From Pseudomonas fluorescens (GTDB lineage: Bacteria > Pseudomonadota > Gammaproteobacteria > Pseudomonadales > Pseudomonadaceae): 64,000 nt of DNA. Below the pieces are notes generated by a model. That model did no database searches. It was not told the origin of the DNA and was given only the letters and a program-made list of their open reading frames with translations. Numbering within the stretch: the first letter of the stretch is position 1; each line of letters starts with the position of its first letter. The DNA lies in assembly GCF_902497855.1 (NCBI RefSeq), contig NZ_CABVHU010000006.1, positions 124,001 to 188,000 of the forward strand. Reading direction: 5' to 3'. Shown here one piece after another: positions 10,013 to 20,665 of the stretch. Both the position numbers and the translations under genes were made by a program.

Positions 10013-12436
10013 ATGCTTCCAGTGATGCCCTGCAGTACGCGTCTGGCTTCTTCCAGGCTGCGCCCGTTGTTGCACCTGAGTCTGCTGTTGAGTCTGGGTG
10101 CCTGTCCTTTATTTGTCGCCGTCAGCCATGCCGAAGACAGCCCCCGTCGCAGTTACCAGGTGCCCGCCGGCAGCCTCAGCGCCGCATTGACCCGCTTCGC
10201 CGGATTGGCCGGGGTCAACCTGTCGGTGGACCCGGCGCTGGTCAGCGGTCGCAACAGTCCCGGGTTGTCGGGGGACTACGCAGTGGAGGAGGGCTTTGCA
10301 CGGCTGCTGCAGGGTTCCGGGCTGCAACTGCAGCCGGTGGGCGAACAGGCTTACATCCTGACCCCGGCGCCGGAAGGCGGCAGCCTGCAACTGGCCCCCA
10401 CCTCGATTCTCGGGAACACGGGCGCAGAGGGCGGCGATGTCTATGCGGGCGGTCAGGTTTCACGCCGCAGTGCCCAAGGCTTGCTCGGCTCCAAAGACTT
10501 CATGGAAACACCCTTCAGCGTGACCAGCTACACCAGCGAAGCGGTCAAGAACCAGCAGGCTCGTACCTTGGGCGACCTGATCGCCAGCGACCCCTCGGTT
10601 CGCGCCACCAACCCGGCGGGCGGGCGGTATGAGCAGTTCACCATTCGCGGGTTGAGCCTGTTCAACAGTGATGTCGCCTACAACGGTCTGTACGGCATCC
10701 TGCCGACCTATACCATCGACATGGAGATGGCTGACCGCGTCGACGTCATCAAGGGCCCGAGCCAGCTGATCAACGGCATCTCGCCGCGGGGTAGCGTGGG
10801 TGGCGGGATCAACGTGGTGCCCAAGCGCGCGACCGACACGCCCGTCACTTCGTTTACCGGCATGTACGCTTCCGACAGCCAGGTCGGTGGTGCGGTGGAT
10901 GTCGGCCGGCGCTTTGGCGAAGACAACAAGTTCGGTCTGCGTTTCAACGGCGTGAAGCAGTCCGGCGACACCGAATGGGACCACCAGAACGTCGACCGCG
11001 AGATGGCCGTGCTGGGCCTGGATTTTCGCGGTGAACGCCTGCGGCTCGCGACGGACATCGGGCGCACCGAACGTGACACCGACGCCCCGCAGGAGCGGGT
11101 GCAGGTCGGCCCCAACGCGCAGGTCCCCCGTGCCAGCGATGTGCGTCGCAACTATGCGCAGCCCTGGAGCCAGGCGAGCACCAACGACACCTTCGGCACG
11201 GTGAACGCTGAATACGATGTCAGCGATTCCGTCATGGTGTACGGCGCCGCGGGCGCGCGCAAAAGTAACCATGACTTCCTCCGTCATGCCGTTGCGGTCA
11301 CCAACGACGCCGGCGATTTCAGCGTGCAACCCCGTGATTTCACCCGTGACGAAAATATCCGCACGGCCACGGCGGGGGTGCGCAACTGGTTCCATACCGG
11401 CCCGGTTAGCCACGAAGTCAACCTGGCCGCCAGCTACTTCTACATGGATTTTGAAAACGGCGGCGCCCGTTATGGCGCGGCCCCGAGCAACATCTACAAC
11501 CCGGTGGAAACACCAACCCCGAACACCCCGACCCGACTGGATTCGAAGGTCTACACCGAGAACCGCTTCAGCGGCGTGGCGTTGTCCGACACCCTGGGCT
11601 TCTTCGATGATCGGCTGCTGCTGACCCTCGGCGCCCGCTGGCAGCGGGTCCAGGTGGACGACTGGACGGATAACGTCAAAGGCGCCACCGCCTACGATGA
11701 GGAAAAGGTTTCGCCGTCGGGCGGCATCCTGTTCAAGGCGACCGACAAGCTGTCGCTGTATGCCAACTACATGGAAGGCCTGAGCCAGGGCAAGATCGCG
11801 CCGTCGACCTCGGTGAACGAAGACGAGATCTTCCCGCCGTTCATCAGCCGCCAGGTCGAGGTCGGTGCCAAGTATGACGCCGGTGCATTCGCCGTGACTG
11901 CCGCGGTGTTCCGGATCAAGCAGCCGGCCTACGAGACCAACGCCACCACGCGGGTCTTCGGCCCCAATGGCAAGCGTGAGAACACGGGTGTGGAGCTGAG
12001 CGTGTTCGGCGAACCGCTCGACGGTTTCCGCCTGCTCGGCGGTGTCATGTACATCGACAGCAAGTTGAAGGAAACCACCAATGGCACCTTCGACGGCAAC
12101 CGGGCGCCGGCCACGCCGAAATACAACGTCAACCTCGGCGCCGAGTGGGACGTGCCGAACGTCCAGGGCCTGACCCTGACCAGCCGGGGTATCTATTCCA
12201 GCTCGCAGTACCTGGACCAGTCCAACAACAAGGAAATCGATTCCTGGGAGCGTTTCGACGTGGGCGCACGCTATGCGTTCAAGGTCGAGCAGAAGAACAT
12301 CACCCTGCGGGCCAACATCGAGAACGTGGCGGACAAGCGCTACTGGAGTTCGGCCGGCGCCTCGGATGACAGCGAGCCTGGCTTGACGCTGTCGACCCCG
12401 CGCACTTACCTGCTTTCGGCTACCGTCGACTTCTGA
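10013..12436 (+). CDS. TonB-dependent siderophore receptor with STN signalling domain (probable achromobactin receptor)
   Basis: An 807-residue outer-membrane transporter. After a signal peptide ending near HAEDSP come a secretin/TonB N-terminal (STN) domain (YQVPAGSLSAALTRFAGLAG), a plug domain with a TonB-box-like stretch, IRGLSLFN and VDVIKGPS motifs, and a long beta-barrel ending in phenylalanine (ATVDF), the usual outer-membrane insertion signal. The STN domain and the adjacent sigma and FecR genes mean it should both import ferric siderophore and signal. ATG 10013 is chosen because AGAGAG precedes it and a clean signal peptide follows. The receptor in Dickeya is called Acr. Confidence 0.93.
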   Translation: MLPVMPCSTRLASSRLRPLLHLSLLLSLGACPLFVAVSHAEDSPRRSYQVPAGSLSAALTRFAGLAGVNLSVDPALVSGRNSPGLSGDYAVEEGFARLLQGSGLQLQPVGEQAYILTPAPEGGSLQLAPTSILGNTGAEGGDVYAGGQVSRRSAQGLLGSKDFMETPFSVTSYTSEAVKNQQARTLGDLIASDPSVRATNPAGGRYEQFTIRGLSLFNSDVAYNGLYGILPTYTIDMEMADRVDVIKGPSQLINGISPRGSVGGGINVVPKRATDTPVTSFTGMYASDSQVGGAVDVGRRFGEDNKFGLRFNGVKQSGDTEWDHQNVDREMAVLGLDFRGERLRLATDIGRTERDTDAPQERVQVGPNAQVPRASDVRRNYAQPWSQASTNDTFGTVNAEYDVSDSVMVYGAAGARKSNHDFLRHAVAVTNDAGDFSVQPRDFTRDENIRTATAGVRNWFHTGPVSHEVNLAASYFYMDFENGGARYGAAPSNIYNPVETPTPNTPTRLDSKVYTENRFSGVALSDTLGFFDDRLLLTLGARWQRVQVDDWTDNVKGATAYDEEKVSPSGGILFKATDKLSLYANYMEGLSQGKIAPSTSVNEDEIFPPFISRQVEVGAKYDAGAFAVTAAVFRIKQPAYETNATTRVFGPNGKRENTGVELSVFGEPLDGFRLLGGVMYIDSKLKETTNGTFDGNRAPATPKYNVNLGAEWDVPNVQGLTLTSRGIYSSSQYLDQSNNKEIDSWERFDVGARYAFKVEQKNITLRANIENVADKRYWSSAGASDDSEPGLTLSTPRTYLLSATVDF

Positions 12437-12450
12437 TTGACCCCTTTCAT

Positions 12451-12470
12451 ACGCCCCAGGGAGGGGGCGT
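12451..12470 (+). terminator. possible terminator hairpin after the receptor gene
   Basis: ACGCCCC-AGGGAG-GGGGCGT is a strong hairpin 15 bases after the receptor stop. The following run CTTCGTT is only weakly T-rich, so it may attenuate rather than fully terminate. Confidence 0.5.
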
Positions 12471-12784
12471 CTTCGTTGGACGGATTCGTACAGAGGTAGA
12501 TCATATGCACACCGTCAGTTAAATAACGATCAAGACACTTGCGGATAAGTTGCTGTCTGTCGGCGACCTATAGCGAAGCTGTTATTGCATTACAAGATCA
12601 TGGCTAGATCATGGCACTTTTCGGCGTTCATACCAGGTTCATTAACTTGGTCTTCGACGTGTCTGATGGTTTTTAAAAGTAGTTCCAGTCGCGATAGATC
12701 AATACCCAAATAAGTATTAAGAATTAGTTGCAACAACTTGTTAATGAGAATAAGTTGCATATCGAATTTAACGAGGGTGAACCG
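12471..12784 (+). promoter_or_regulatory. promoter region of the achromobactin biosynthetic operon, with a Fur-like site
   Basis: A 314-base AT-rich stretch without a supported gene precedes acsF. At 12741-12760 TTAATGAGAATAAGTTGCAT carries the AATGAGAAT half of a Fur box with a weak second half. A TTG-started extension of the acsF frame to 12728 would overlap this site and is rejected. I could not identify a convincing ECF promoter pair here. Confidence 0.4.
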
Positions 12785-14161
12785 ATGTTGAATGATGGCG
12801 TATTGCACTCTAATCCACTGCAAAAAACCAATGCCGACTATCTGGCTCGACAAAGCAAGTTCGAATCCAATGTGCGCAGTTACCCACGCAAGTTGCCACT
12901 GGCCATCGCCAAGGCACACGGACTTTGGGTGACTGATGTCGAGGGCCATACTTACCTCGATTGCCTGGCCGGTGCCGGCACCCTGGCCTTGGGCCACAAT
13001 CACCCGGCGGTCATGGCCAGCCTCGACAGCTTTCTTGCTTCAGGCCTGCCGATGCACACGCTGGACCTGACCACCGCGGTCAAGGACGCCTTCAGCGAAA
13101 CCCTGCTCGGCCTGCTGCCGAACCAGGGCCGGGATTACTGCCTGCAATTTTGCGGGCCGTCCGGGGCGGATGCGGTGGAGGCTGCGCTGAAACTGGCCAA
13201 GACCTATACCGGTCGCAGCAACATCATCAGCTTCAGCGGGGCTTACCATGGCATGACCCACGGCGCCCTGGCCCTGACCGGCAACACCGCGCCGAAAAAC
13301 GCCATCGCCAGCCTGATGCCCGGGGTGCAGTTCATGCCGTACCCCCACGAATACCGTTGCCCGCTGGGCATTGGCGGCGAGGCCGGGGTCGAGGCCTTGA
13401 CCCACTATTTCACCCAGTTCATCGAAGACGTCGAAAGCGGCGTGTCACTGCCGGCGGCGGTAATCCTGGAAGCGGTGCAGGGCGAGGGCGGGGTCAACTG
13501 CGCGCCGGCCAGCTGGCTGCGGGCGATCCGCGATGTGACGCGCAAGCACGGCATCCTGCTGATCCTCGACGAAGTGCAGACCGGTTTCGGCCGCACCGGC
13601 AAGATGTTTGCCTTCGAGCACGCCGACATCGAGCCGGACCTGATCGTCATGTCCAAGGCGGTCGGCGGCGGGTTGCCCATGGCGGTGCTGGGCATCCGCC
13701 GGGAGTTCGACGCCTGGGAGCCTGGCAACCACGCCGGCACCTTCCGCGGCAACCAGATGGCCATGGCCGCGGGGTTGGCGACGTTGCAGGTGCTGCAACA
13801 GCAGAACCTCGCCGCCCAGGCCGAGCGCCAAGGTCAGTGGCTCACGGACCGCTTGGTCGAGTTGCAGGTGCATTACCCGGCCCTGGGCCAGGTGCGCGGG
13901 CGCGGCCTGATGCTGGGCATCGAGATCGTCGACGAGCGCCAGCCGGCCGATCGCCACGGGCATTACCCGATGGACCCGGCGCTGGCCGCAGCCATCCAGC
14001 AACAGTGCTTCAAACAAGGCCTGTTGCTGGAACGCGGAGGGCGCAAGGGCAATGTCATCCGCTTGTTGCCACCCTTGATTATCGACGATGAACAATGTCG
14101 GCAAGTGATCCAGCGTTTTGATAACGCCGTGGCTGCAGCAGTCCTGCAATTGCGCACTTGA
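12785..14161 (+). CDS. acsF: diaminobutyrate-2-oxoglutarate aminotransferase (achromobactin biosynthesis)
   Basis: A 458-residue class III PLP aminotransferase. It has the [16 protein letters not shown] start, the conserved [12 protein letters not shown] motif and [14 protein letters not shown] with the Schiff-base lysine. As in other siderophore loci it should make L-2,4-diaminobutyrate, a building block of achromobactin, from aspartate semialdehyde and glutamate. ATG 12785 follows GAGGGTG and is preferred to the TTG at 12728. It is the first biosynthetic gene, matching the acsFDE order known from Dickeya and P. syringae. Confidence 0.9.
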   Translation: MLNDGVLHSNPLQKTNADYLARQSKFESNVRSYPRKLPLAIAKAHGLWVTDVEGHTYLDCLAGAGTLALGHNHPAVMASLDSFLASGLPMHTLDLTTAVKDAFSETLLGLLPNQGRDYCLQFCGPSGADAVEAALKLAKTYTGRSNIISFSGAYHGMTHGALALTGNTAPKNAIASLMPGVQFMPYPHEYRCPLGIGGEAGVEALTHYFTQFIEDVESGVSLPAAVILEAVQGEGGVNCAPASWLRAIRDVTRKHGILLILDEVQTGFGRTGKMFAFEHADIEPDLIVMSKAVGGGLPMAVLGIRREFDAWEPGNHAGTFRGNQMAMAAGLATLQVLQQQNLAAQAERQGQWLTDRLVELQVHYPALGQVRGRGLMLGIEIVDERQPADRHGHYPMDPALAAAIQQQCFKQGLLLERGGRKGNVIRLLPPLIIDDEQCRQVIQRFDNAVAAAVLQLRT

Positions 14162-14371
14162 ATGAACTAATCGAAGTTGCATTAGTCGCCAGTCATATTG
14201 AAGGTTTAATGACAGTGGCGCCAGTCACTTTGATCGTCTGATCATATGAAGGGTTCAGTGAAGCGATCTCGTTACGTGGGGTTTTGTCGACTGTTCAATC
14301 CGTCGGTCAATGACTCATTTTTTTCGCCCTATAACGTATCAGTGACCTCACAGGGCTACTGTGGAGCACCC

Positions 14372-16153
14372 ATGAATCATCCCGATCGCAAAGTTTTATC
14401 GAACATGGTCAGTGAATTGGCGACGACCTGCGCGTTGCTCAATTGTTTGATCAAAGAGTTCGCCTTGCCGGAAAACTGCCTCAGTTACAGTTGGCCGACG
14501 CAGATGCAAGGCATCGCCCCGGGCAGTTACCTCGAGGGCCTGGAATGGAAGGGCATTCCCCTGACCATCACGCTGCCCAACCGGCAGCAGTTCTTCGTGA
14601 TGGTGGACCGCCGTGATGGCCTCGGCAGCCATCGTTACCTGTCGGACGTCTATGCCCGGCGCGGAGAGGGCGACTGGTCGAGCCTGAGGTTCGCCGAGTT
14701 CGTCGAGCAGATGCTCGCGGCATGCGAACACATGACCCGCGCCAGCAACGACGAGTTGCTGGACCAGGTGCTGCAAAGCCAGTTGCTGACCGCGGCCATC
14801 GTCGGCCACAACTCACCGAAGGACTCGGATCCGCTCGGCGGCTACCTGGCCAGCGAGCAGGGCTTGTGGTTCGGCCACCCGAATCACCCGGCACCCAAGG
14901 CGCGCCTGTGGCCCGCGCATCTGGCCCAGGAAACCTATGCGCCGGAATTCCAGGCCCGCACGCCGTTGCACCTGTTCGAGGTGCCGCTGGAAGGGCTGAG
15001 CGTCGGCGCCAACGGCCTGAGCAAGGCCCAGGTGCTGGCAGGTTTTGCCGATCAGACCCAGGCGCGGCCCGGGCACGCCGTGATCTGCATGCACCCGGTC
15101 CAGGCGCAGTTGTTCATGCAGGACGCCCGGGTGCAGCGCTTGCTGAAATCCACGGCGATCGTCGATCTGGGCGCCACGGGGCTGATGGCCAATCCCACCG
15201 CGTCCATCCGCACCTGGTACATCGAGGGCCATGATTTTTTCATCAAGGGCTCGCTGAACGTACGCATCACCAATTGCGTCAGGAAAAACGCCTGGTACGA
15301 ACTGGAAAGCGCGCTGCTGATCGACCGGATCTTCCGCAACCTGCAACTGACCCAACCCGAGACGCTGGGCGGGCTGTCGGTGGTGGCCGAACCGGGCCTG
15401 TTGAGCTGGGCGCCGCACCAGGCCAGCGAAGCCGACAGCCACTGGTTCCGCGAACAGACCGGGGCGATCCTGCGGGAGAATTTCTGCCTCGACACCGGCA
15501 CCGACTGCAGCATCATGGCCGGTACGCTGTTTGCCCGGGGCCTGCATCTGCGGCCGCTGGTGCACGAGTTCCTCAGCCGCTTCAACGGCGACGATATCCT
15601 CGACCAACAGCTGTTGAGCTGGTTCGACGACTATCAGGCGCTGTTGCTGCGGCCGGTGCTGGCGCTGTTCTTCAACCACGGCATCGTGATGGAACCGCAT
15701 CTGCAGAACAGCGTGCTGGTGCATGACAACGGTCGCCCGCAACGCCTGCTGCTGCGGGACTTCGAAGGGGTCAAGCTGACCGGTGAACTGGGTGCTTCGC
15801 GGATCGACGCCGAGGTTCATCCCCGGGTGCGTGAGTCGCTGCTCTATTCCCGTCAGCAAGGCTGGAACCGCATCGTTTACTGCCTGTTCGTCAACAACCT
15901 GTCCGAGGCGGTGCTGGCCCTGAGTTGGGAACGGCCGCACCTGGCGCCGCTGATGTGGCAACGAGTCGAACAGCAATTGATCAGCATCCGTGCCGAACTG
16001 ACCCGTGCCGCGCCGGAGCTGGATGCGCTGATCGCCGGTCAGCCGATTGCCTGCAAGACCAATCTGAAAGTGCGCCTGGCCGCCAAGGCCGATCGCCAGG
16101 CCAGCTACGTCAACCTGGTGTCTCCGTGGGGCAAGGAGGTCCAGCATGGATAA
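14372..16153 (+). CDS. acsD: NIS siderophore synthetase AcsD (IucA/IucC family)
   Basis: AcsD is the NRPS-independent synthetase that adenylates citrate and joins it to L-serine in the first achromobactin step. The 593-residue protein shows IucA/IucC motifs such as HPVQAQLFM, PTASIRTWY and MEPHLQNSVLV, and a FhuF-like C-terminal part. ATG 14372 is chosen because GGAG lies 6 bases before it; the frame runs back to 14246 but that part looks non-coding. A 210-base gap after acsF may hold a second promoter. The 3' end overlaps acsE by 8 bases. Confidence 0.92.
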   Translation: MNHPDRKVLSNMVSELATTCALLNCLIKEFALPENCLSYSWPTQMQGIAPGSYLEGLEWKGIPLTITLPNRQQFFVMVDRRDGLGSHRYLSDVYARRGEGDWSSLRFAEFVEQMLAACEHMTRASNDELLDQVLQSQLLTAAIVGHNSPKDSDPLGGYLASEQGLWFGHPNHPAPKARLWPAHLAQETYAPEFQARTPLHLFEVPLEGLSVGANGLSKAQVLAGFADQTQARPGHAVICMHPVQAQLFMQDARVQRLLKSTAIVDLGATGLMANPTASIRTWYIEGHDFFIKGSLNVRITNCVRKNAWYELESALLIDRIFRNLQLTQPETLGGLSVVAEPGLLSWAPHQASEADSHWFREQTGAILRENFCLDTGTDCSIMAGTLFARGLHLRPLVHEFLSRFNGDDILDQQLLSWFDDYQALLLRPVLALFFNHGIVMEPHLQNSVLVHDNGRPQRLLLRDFEGVKLTGELGASRIDAEVHPRVRESLLYSRQQGWNRIVYCLFVNNLSEAVLALSWERPHLAPLMWQRVEQQLISIRAELTRAAPELDALIAGQPIACKTNLKVRLAAKADRQASYVNLVSPWGKEVQHG

Positions 16154-17357
16154 GCTGCCCGCAACGGTGGTGGCCGCCATCGATCAAGCCCGTGCACAGC
16201 AGGAAGATCCCCTGGCCCTGTTCATCTATGACCTGGATGCGCTGCAGCGGCACGTGACGCAGGTGATGGCGGCACTCCCTGCAGGCGTGGAGCTTTACTA
16301 CGCGATCAAGGCCAACAGCGAGCCGCAGATCCTAGCGACCTTGGCGCCGCTGGTGCACGGGTTCGAGATTTCCTCCGGGGGCGAGATCGATCGCCTCCAG
16401 GCCTGCCCGACACGCAAGCCGTTCATCTTCTCCGGCCCCGGCAAACTGGATTCCGATCTGCGTTCGGCGCTGGAGCATCAGGTCGAAGCGATTCACATCG
16501 AAAGCCTGAATGAAATCGTCCGCCTGCAACGGCTGGCACTGGAAGCGGGGCGCGTGCAGGACGTACTGCTGCGGATCAATCCCGAGCTGCCGTCGCCACT
16601 GTCCAGCAAACTGGCGATGGCCGGCACCGCCACGCCCTTCGGGATCGACGAGTCGGAACTGGCCCGGGCGGTGAGTCGGGTCGATAACGCCAGCCACCTG
16701 CGGCTCAAGGGTTTCCACGTGCATGCGATGTCTCATCAGTCGCAGGTGGAGCGCCACGAGCAACTGCTCGATCTGTACCTGCAGCGCTGGCCGCAATGGA
16801 AGGCCTTGTCGGCGCAACCCGCGACCATCACTCACCTCAATGTCGGCGGAGGCCTGGGGGTCAATTACCTCGGCCCGCAGCAATTCGACTGGCAGCGTTT
16901 GTGCGCGCACCTGGGGCGGAGCCTGGCAGCCTGTGCCGATGCGCCCGTCGTGCGCTTCGAACCCGGTCGTTTCATCAGCGCCTTCTGCGGCTATTACGCC
17001 ATCGAAGTGCTGGACAGCAAAACCAGTCACGGCAAGCACTTCCTGGTTTGCCGTGGTGGCACCCATCAGTTCCGGCTGCCGGTGGCCCAGGGGCACGATC
17101 ACCCGGTCATTCATCTGCCCCGACATCGCCTGACACCGGCGGCGACGCAGCAGGACTGGACCGTCGTCGGGCAACTCTGTACGCCCAAGGACGTGCTCAG
17201 CCGTGACTGCCCGCTGACCGGGGTGGAGATCGGCGACATGCTGGTGCTGCCGCTGGCGGGGGCCTACGGCTACAACATTTCCCATGCCGATTTCCTCTGT
17301 CATCCGCGACCGCCGCAGGTGTTCGTGCAAGAGGCCGGAGTCGCATCGTGGGGTTGA
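16146..17357 (+). CDS. acsE: PLP-dependent decarboxylase AcsE (achromobactin biosynthesis)
   Basis: A 403-residue fold-type III (alanine racemase/DAP decarboxylase-like) enzyme. The PLP lysine is at about residue 55 in YYAIKANSEP, the glycine-rich phosphate-binding NVGGGLGV is central, and the C-terminal part has GDMLVLPLAGAYGYN. In the achromobactin pathway it is taken to decarboxylate the serine-derived unit, giving the ethanolamine moiety. The start overlaps the end of acsD and its own stop overlaps the next gene (GTG 17348), so the operon is tightly packed. Confidence 0.9.
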   Translation: MDKLPATVVAAIDQARAQQEDPLALFIYDLDALQRHVTQVMAALPAGVELYYAIKANSEPQILATLAPLVHGFEISSGGEIDRLQACPTRKPFIFSGPGKLDSDLRSALEHQVEAIHIESLNEIVRLQRLALEAGRVQDVLLRINPELPSPLSSKLAMAGTATPFGIDESELARAVSRVDNASHLRLKGFHVHAMSHQSQVERHEQLLDLYLQRWPQWKALSAQPATITHLNVGGGLGVNYLGPQQFDWQRLCAHLGRSLAACADAPVVRFEPGRFISAFCGYYAIEVLDSKTSHGKHFLVCRGGTHQFRLPVAQGHDHPVIHLPRHRLTPAATQQDWTVVGQLCTPKDVLSRDCPLTGVEIGDMLVLPLAGAYGYNISHADFLCHPRPPQVFVQEAGVASWG

Positions 17358-18781
17358 CCTTTACCGTGCCCCGCTGGCTGGTGGTGGTCAATGTGCTGTT
17401 GGGGACGCTGACGGTCAGCCTGAACAACAGTTCGCTGAATCCGGCGTTGCCGGCGTTCATGGAGGCCTTCGACATCGGCCCGTTGTTGGCCACCTGGATC
17501 GTCGCCGCGTTCATGGTGAGCATGGGCATGACCATGCCCCTCACCAGTTTTCTCAGCCAGCGCATGGGCCGCAAATCCCTGTATTTGTGGGGCGTGGCGT
17601 TGTTCGTCTGCGGTTCGCTGTTGGGGGCGCTGGCCAACTCCATCGCACTGGTGATCACCGCACGGGTGGTGCAAGGCATTGCCAGCGGGCTGATGATTCC
17701 GCTGTCCCTGGCGATCATTTTCTCTGTGTACGCCAAGGGCGAGCGGGGCAGGGTTACCGGCCTGTGGGGCGCGGCGGTGATGCTGGCGCCGGCGCTGGGG
17801 CCGTTGTGCGGCAGCCTGATGCTGGAGTGGTTCAGCTGGCGTTCGCTGTTCCTGATGAATGTGCCCATCGGCCTGCTGGCGCTGGTGCTTGGCGTCGGTG
17901 TGCTGCCGGCTTCTGCCCCGTCGGAGCGCAAACCCTTCGACCTGGCGGGTTACCTGCTGATCGCGACGGGCATCGGTCTGCTGATGGTCGCCGTGGGTCG
18001 CCTGCGTCACGCCGAGGCCCTGGCCGATCCTTTCAATCTCGGGCTGTTGCTGGTGGCGATCCTGTGCCTCGTTGCCTTCGTGCGCCTGGAACTGAACCGC
18101 GCCGCGCCGCTGCTCAACCTGCGCATCTTTGCCCTGCGCGGTTATCGCCTGAGCGTGATCATCGCCGTGGTGCAGTCGGTCGGCATGTTCGAGTGCCTGG
18201 TGCTGCTGCCCCTGCTGGTGCAAATGGTGATGGGCTACAGCGCGATCTGGACCGGCCTGTCGCTGCTGTGCACGGCCCTGTTCGCCAGCCTGTTCGGCCA
18301 TCTCGGCGGCAAGTGGCTGGACCGTCACGGCCCGCGCGGGGTGGTGTTCTGGGGGCTGCTGTTGACCGGTGGCGCCACGTTGGGCCTGGGCCTGCTGGAT
18401 GCCAGCGCTTCAATCGCCGTGGTGTTTGTTTTGATGATGGTCCGCGGCGCCGGGCTGGGCCTGTCCTATCTCCCCATCACCACTGCCGGGCTCGACGCGC
18501 TGCCTGAACCGATGGTCACCCAGGGTGCGGCGATGAACAACATTTCTCGCCGCCTCGTGTCGTCGCTGGCGATCGTGGTCGCTTCGCTGTGGCTGGAGTT
18601 CCGTCTGGCGGGCGAGGCCGGGGGCGGGGCGGTTTCGATGGCCAGCCCCGGGGCGATCAGCGAGGTGTTCATGGTCACCGGCATCCTCATCCTGCTGGCA
18701 CTGCCCTGTGCCTGGCGGTTCCCGCTTCCCGTATCCGACGAGCCGGCCGAGGCAGTGCCTTCGGCCCTCGAACAGCGTTAA
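17348..18781 (+). CDS. yhcA: MFS transporter, probable achromobactin exporter
   Basis: A 477-residue major facilitator of the DHA2-like (14-helix) type. Hydrophobic segments run throughout, with the antiporter-style motif NNSSLNPALPAFMEAF near the start, SFLSQRMGRKSLYL in the first loop, and GLWGAAVMLAPALGPLCGS (motif C-like). Its place between acsE and acsC matches yhcA in known achromobactin clusters, so export of the finished siderophore to the periplasm is the likely role. It begins at GTG 17348, inside the acsE 3' end. Confidence 0.88.
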   Translation: MGLTFTVPRWLVVVNVLLGTLTVSLNNSSLNPALPAFMEAFDIGPLLATWIVAAFMVSMGMTMPLTSFLSQRMGRKSLYLWGVALFVCGSLLGALANSIALVITARVVQGIASGLMIPLSLAIIFSVYAKGERGRVTGLWGAAVMLAPALGPLCGSLMLEWFSWRSLFLMNVPIGLLALVLGVGVLPASAPSERKPFDLAGYLLIATGIGLLMVAVGRLRHAEALADPFNLGLLLVAILCLVAFVRLELNRAAPLLNLRIFALRGYRLSVIIAVVQSVGMFECLVLLPLLVQMVMGYSAIWTGLSLLCTALFASLFGHLGGKWLDRHGPRGVVFWGLLLTGGATLGLGLLDASASIAVVFVLMMVRGAGLGLSYLPITTAGLDALPEPMVTQGAAMNNISRRLVSSLAIVVASLWLEFRLAGEAGGGAVSMASPGAISEVFMVTGILILLALPCAWRFPLPVSDEPAEAVPSALEQR

Positions 18782-18802
18782 TTCTTTTCACCGACAAGGT
18801 TC

Positions 18803-20665
18803 ATGACTATGGCGACTTCTTCACAGGCAACAACAGGTTCTGCGCCAGGCGTCTGGCTGGCGACGGCCGATCCCCGCCACTATCAACAAGTGGAACAGCG
18901 CGTGGTCGGTCAACTGCTGCAAACGCTGCTGTATGAAAACGTCTTGCCCTATCGCCATTCGCCGCTGGAGGGTGGCCAGCAGCGTTTTGTCGTCAGCGGC
19001 CTCGATGCCCGGCAACAGCCGGTGGAGTACCGCTGCAACGGATTGCTCAGCGCCAGCTTCGAGCTGATCCGCCTCGACTATGCCAGCCTCGAGCGTGTGG
19101 ATGCCGCGGGCGAGCACCACCGGCCGCACCTGCATCAGGCCCTGGCGGAACTGCTGGGCGAACTTCAGGACAGCCCGCACCTGCCACGCTTCACCCATGA
19201 GCTGGAGCAGACCCTGCTCAAGGACCTGCAATCGCGCAGCCAGGGTTATCAAGCGGCCCAACCCAGCCATCAACTGGATGCCGATGCGCTGGAACAGCAC
19301 TTCATGGACGCCCACAGCTATCACCCTTGCTACAAGTCGCGCATCGGTTTCTCGCTCCAGGACAACGCCCGTTTCGGGCCGGAATTTGCCGCGCCGATCG
19401 CCATTGTCTGGCTGGCGGTGGCCAAGACCTGCGGGGCGATGAACATCTCGCGGCACCTGGATTACGACGGATTCATCCAGCAGGAATTCGGCCTTCAGCG
19501 CTGGCAGCAGCTCGCGGCGAATCTGCGCGACCAGGGCAAGGCGATGGACGATTACTGGCTGATGCCGGTGCACCCGTGGCAGTGGGAAAACGTCATCGTG
19601 CCGGTGTTTTACCCCGAGCTGGTCAGCGGTGAAGTGATCCATCTGGGCACCACGGATGATCGCTATCAGGCGCAGCAGTCGATCCGCACACTGGCCAACG
19701 TCACGGAAAAACAGCGGCCTTACGTCAAGCTCGCCCTGAGCATGACCAACACCTCCAGCACCCGCATCCTGGCCCGGCACACGGTGATGAACGGCCCGAT
19801 CATCACCGACTGGCTGCACCAGTTGATCCGCAGCGACAGCACTGCCCGTGACCTTGGCTTTGTGATTCTCGGCGAGGTGGTCGGCGTCAGTTTTGACTAC
19901 GATCACCTGCCCGCCACGCGGATGTCCCAGGCCTACGGCACCCTGGGCACGCTGTGGCGCGAGAGCATTCATCAGTACCTTGAAGACGATGAGCAGGCGG
20001 TGCCGTTCAATGGCTTGAGCTCGGTGGACAATCGCTACGGCAGCGGTGAACAAACGCCGTTCATCGATGCCTGGATCAAGCAATACGGCCTGCATGCCTG
20101 GACCCGCCAACTGTTGCAGGTGGCGGTGTCGCCGATCATCCACATGCTGTACGCCGAAGGCATCGGCATGGAATCCCATGGGCAGAACATCGTCCTGATC
20201 GTCAAGCAGGGCTGGCCGCAGCGCATTGCCCTGAAAGACTTCCACGACGGTGTGCGCTATTCACCGCAGCACCTGGGGCGTCCCGAACTGTGCCCGACCC
20301 TGGTGCCGCTGCCTGCCAGCCACGCCAAGCTCAACCGCAACTCGTTCATCCTCACCGACGACCTGGATGCGGTGCGGGATTTCTCCTGTGATTCGTTCTT
20401 TTTCATCGCCCTGGCCGAGATGGCGATCTTCCTGCACCAGCACTATCAGCTGGAGGAAGCCCTGTTCTGGCAAATGACTGCCGAAGTCATCAGCGCTTAC
20501 CAGGCCGACCATCCGCAACACCGTGTGCGTTACGCGGCGTTTGATGTGTTTGCGCCGTTCTATGAAGTCGAAGAACTGACCAAGCGCCGCCTGCTGGGCG
20601 ACGGCGAGCGTCGTTTCAAATCGGTGCCCAATCCGCTGCACGCCTTCGGGCCGCAATCATGCTGA
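18803..20665 (+). CDS. acsC: NIS siderophore synthetase AcsC (IucA/IucC family)
   Basis: A 620-residue IucA/IucC family synthetase. It shows the ATP/substrate-binding motifs HPWQWENVIVPVF, SMTNTSSTRILARHTV and GMESHGQNIVLIVK, and a C-terminal iron-reductase-like helical region. In achromobactin assembly AcsC and AcsA join diaminobutyrate-derived units to the citrate core. ATG 18803 is preceded by ACAAGG. The stop overlaps the start of acsB by 7 bases. Compared with AcsD and AcsA it is a distinct paralogue rather than a recent duplicate. Confidence 0.92.
   Translation: MTMATSSQATTGSAPGVWLATADPRHYQQVEQRVVGQLLQTLLYENVLPYRHSPLEGGQQRFVVSGLDARQQPVEYRCNGLLSASFELIRLDYASLERVDAAGEHHRPHLHQALAELLGELQDSPHLPRFTHELEQTLLKDLQSRSQGYQAAQPSHQLDADALEQHFMDAHSYHPCYKSRIGFSLQDNARFGPEFAAPIAIVWLAVAKTCGAMNISRHLDYDGFIQQEFGLQRWQQLAANLRDQGKAMDDYWLMPVHPWQWENVIVPVFYPELVSGEVIHLGTTDDRYQAQQSIRTLANVTEKQRPYVKLALSMTNTSSTRILARHTVMNGPIITDWLHQLIRSDSTARDLGFVILGEVVGVSFDYDHLPATRMSQAYGTLGTLWRESIHQYLEDDEQAVPFNGLSSVDNRYGSGEQTPFIDAWIKQYGLHAWTRQLLQVAVSPIIHMLYAEGIGMESHGQNIVLIVKQGWPQRIALKDFHDGVRYSPQHLGRPELCPTLVPLPASHAKLNRNSFILTDDLDAVRDFSCDSFFFIALAEMAIFLHQHYQLEEALFWQMTAEVISAYQADHPQHRVRYAAFDVFAPFYEVEELTKRRLLGDGERRFKSVPNPLHAFGPQSC

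Noticed and set aside
14813..16180. 455-codon ORF antisense to acsD
   Set aside because: Glutamine/arginine-rich shadow of a high-GC coding strand.
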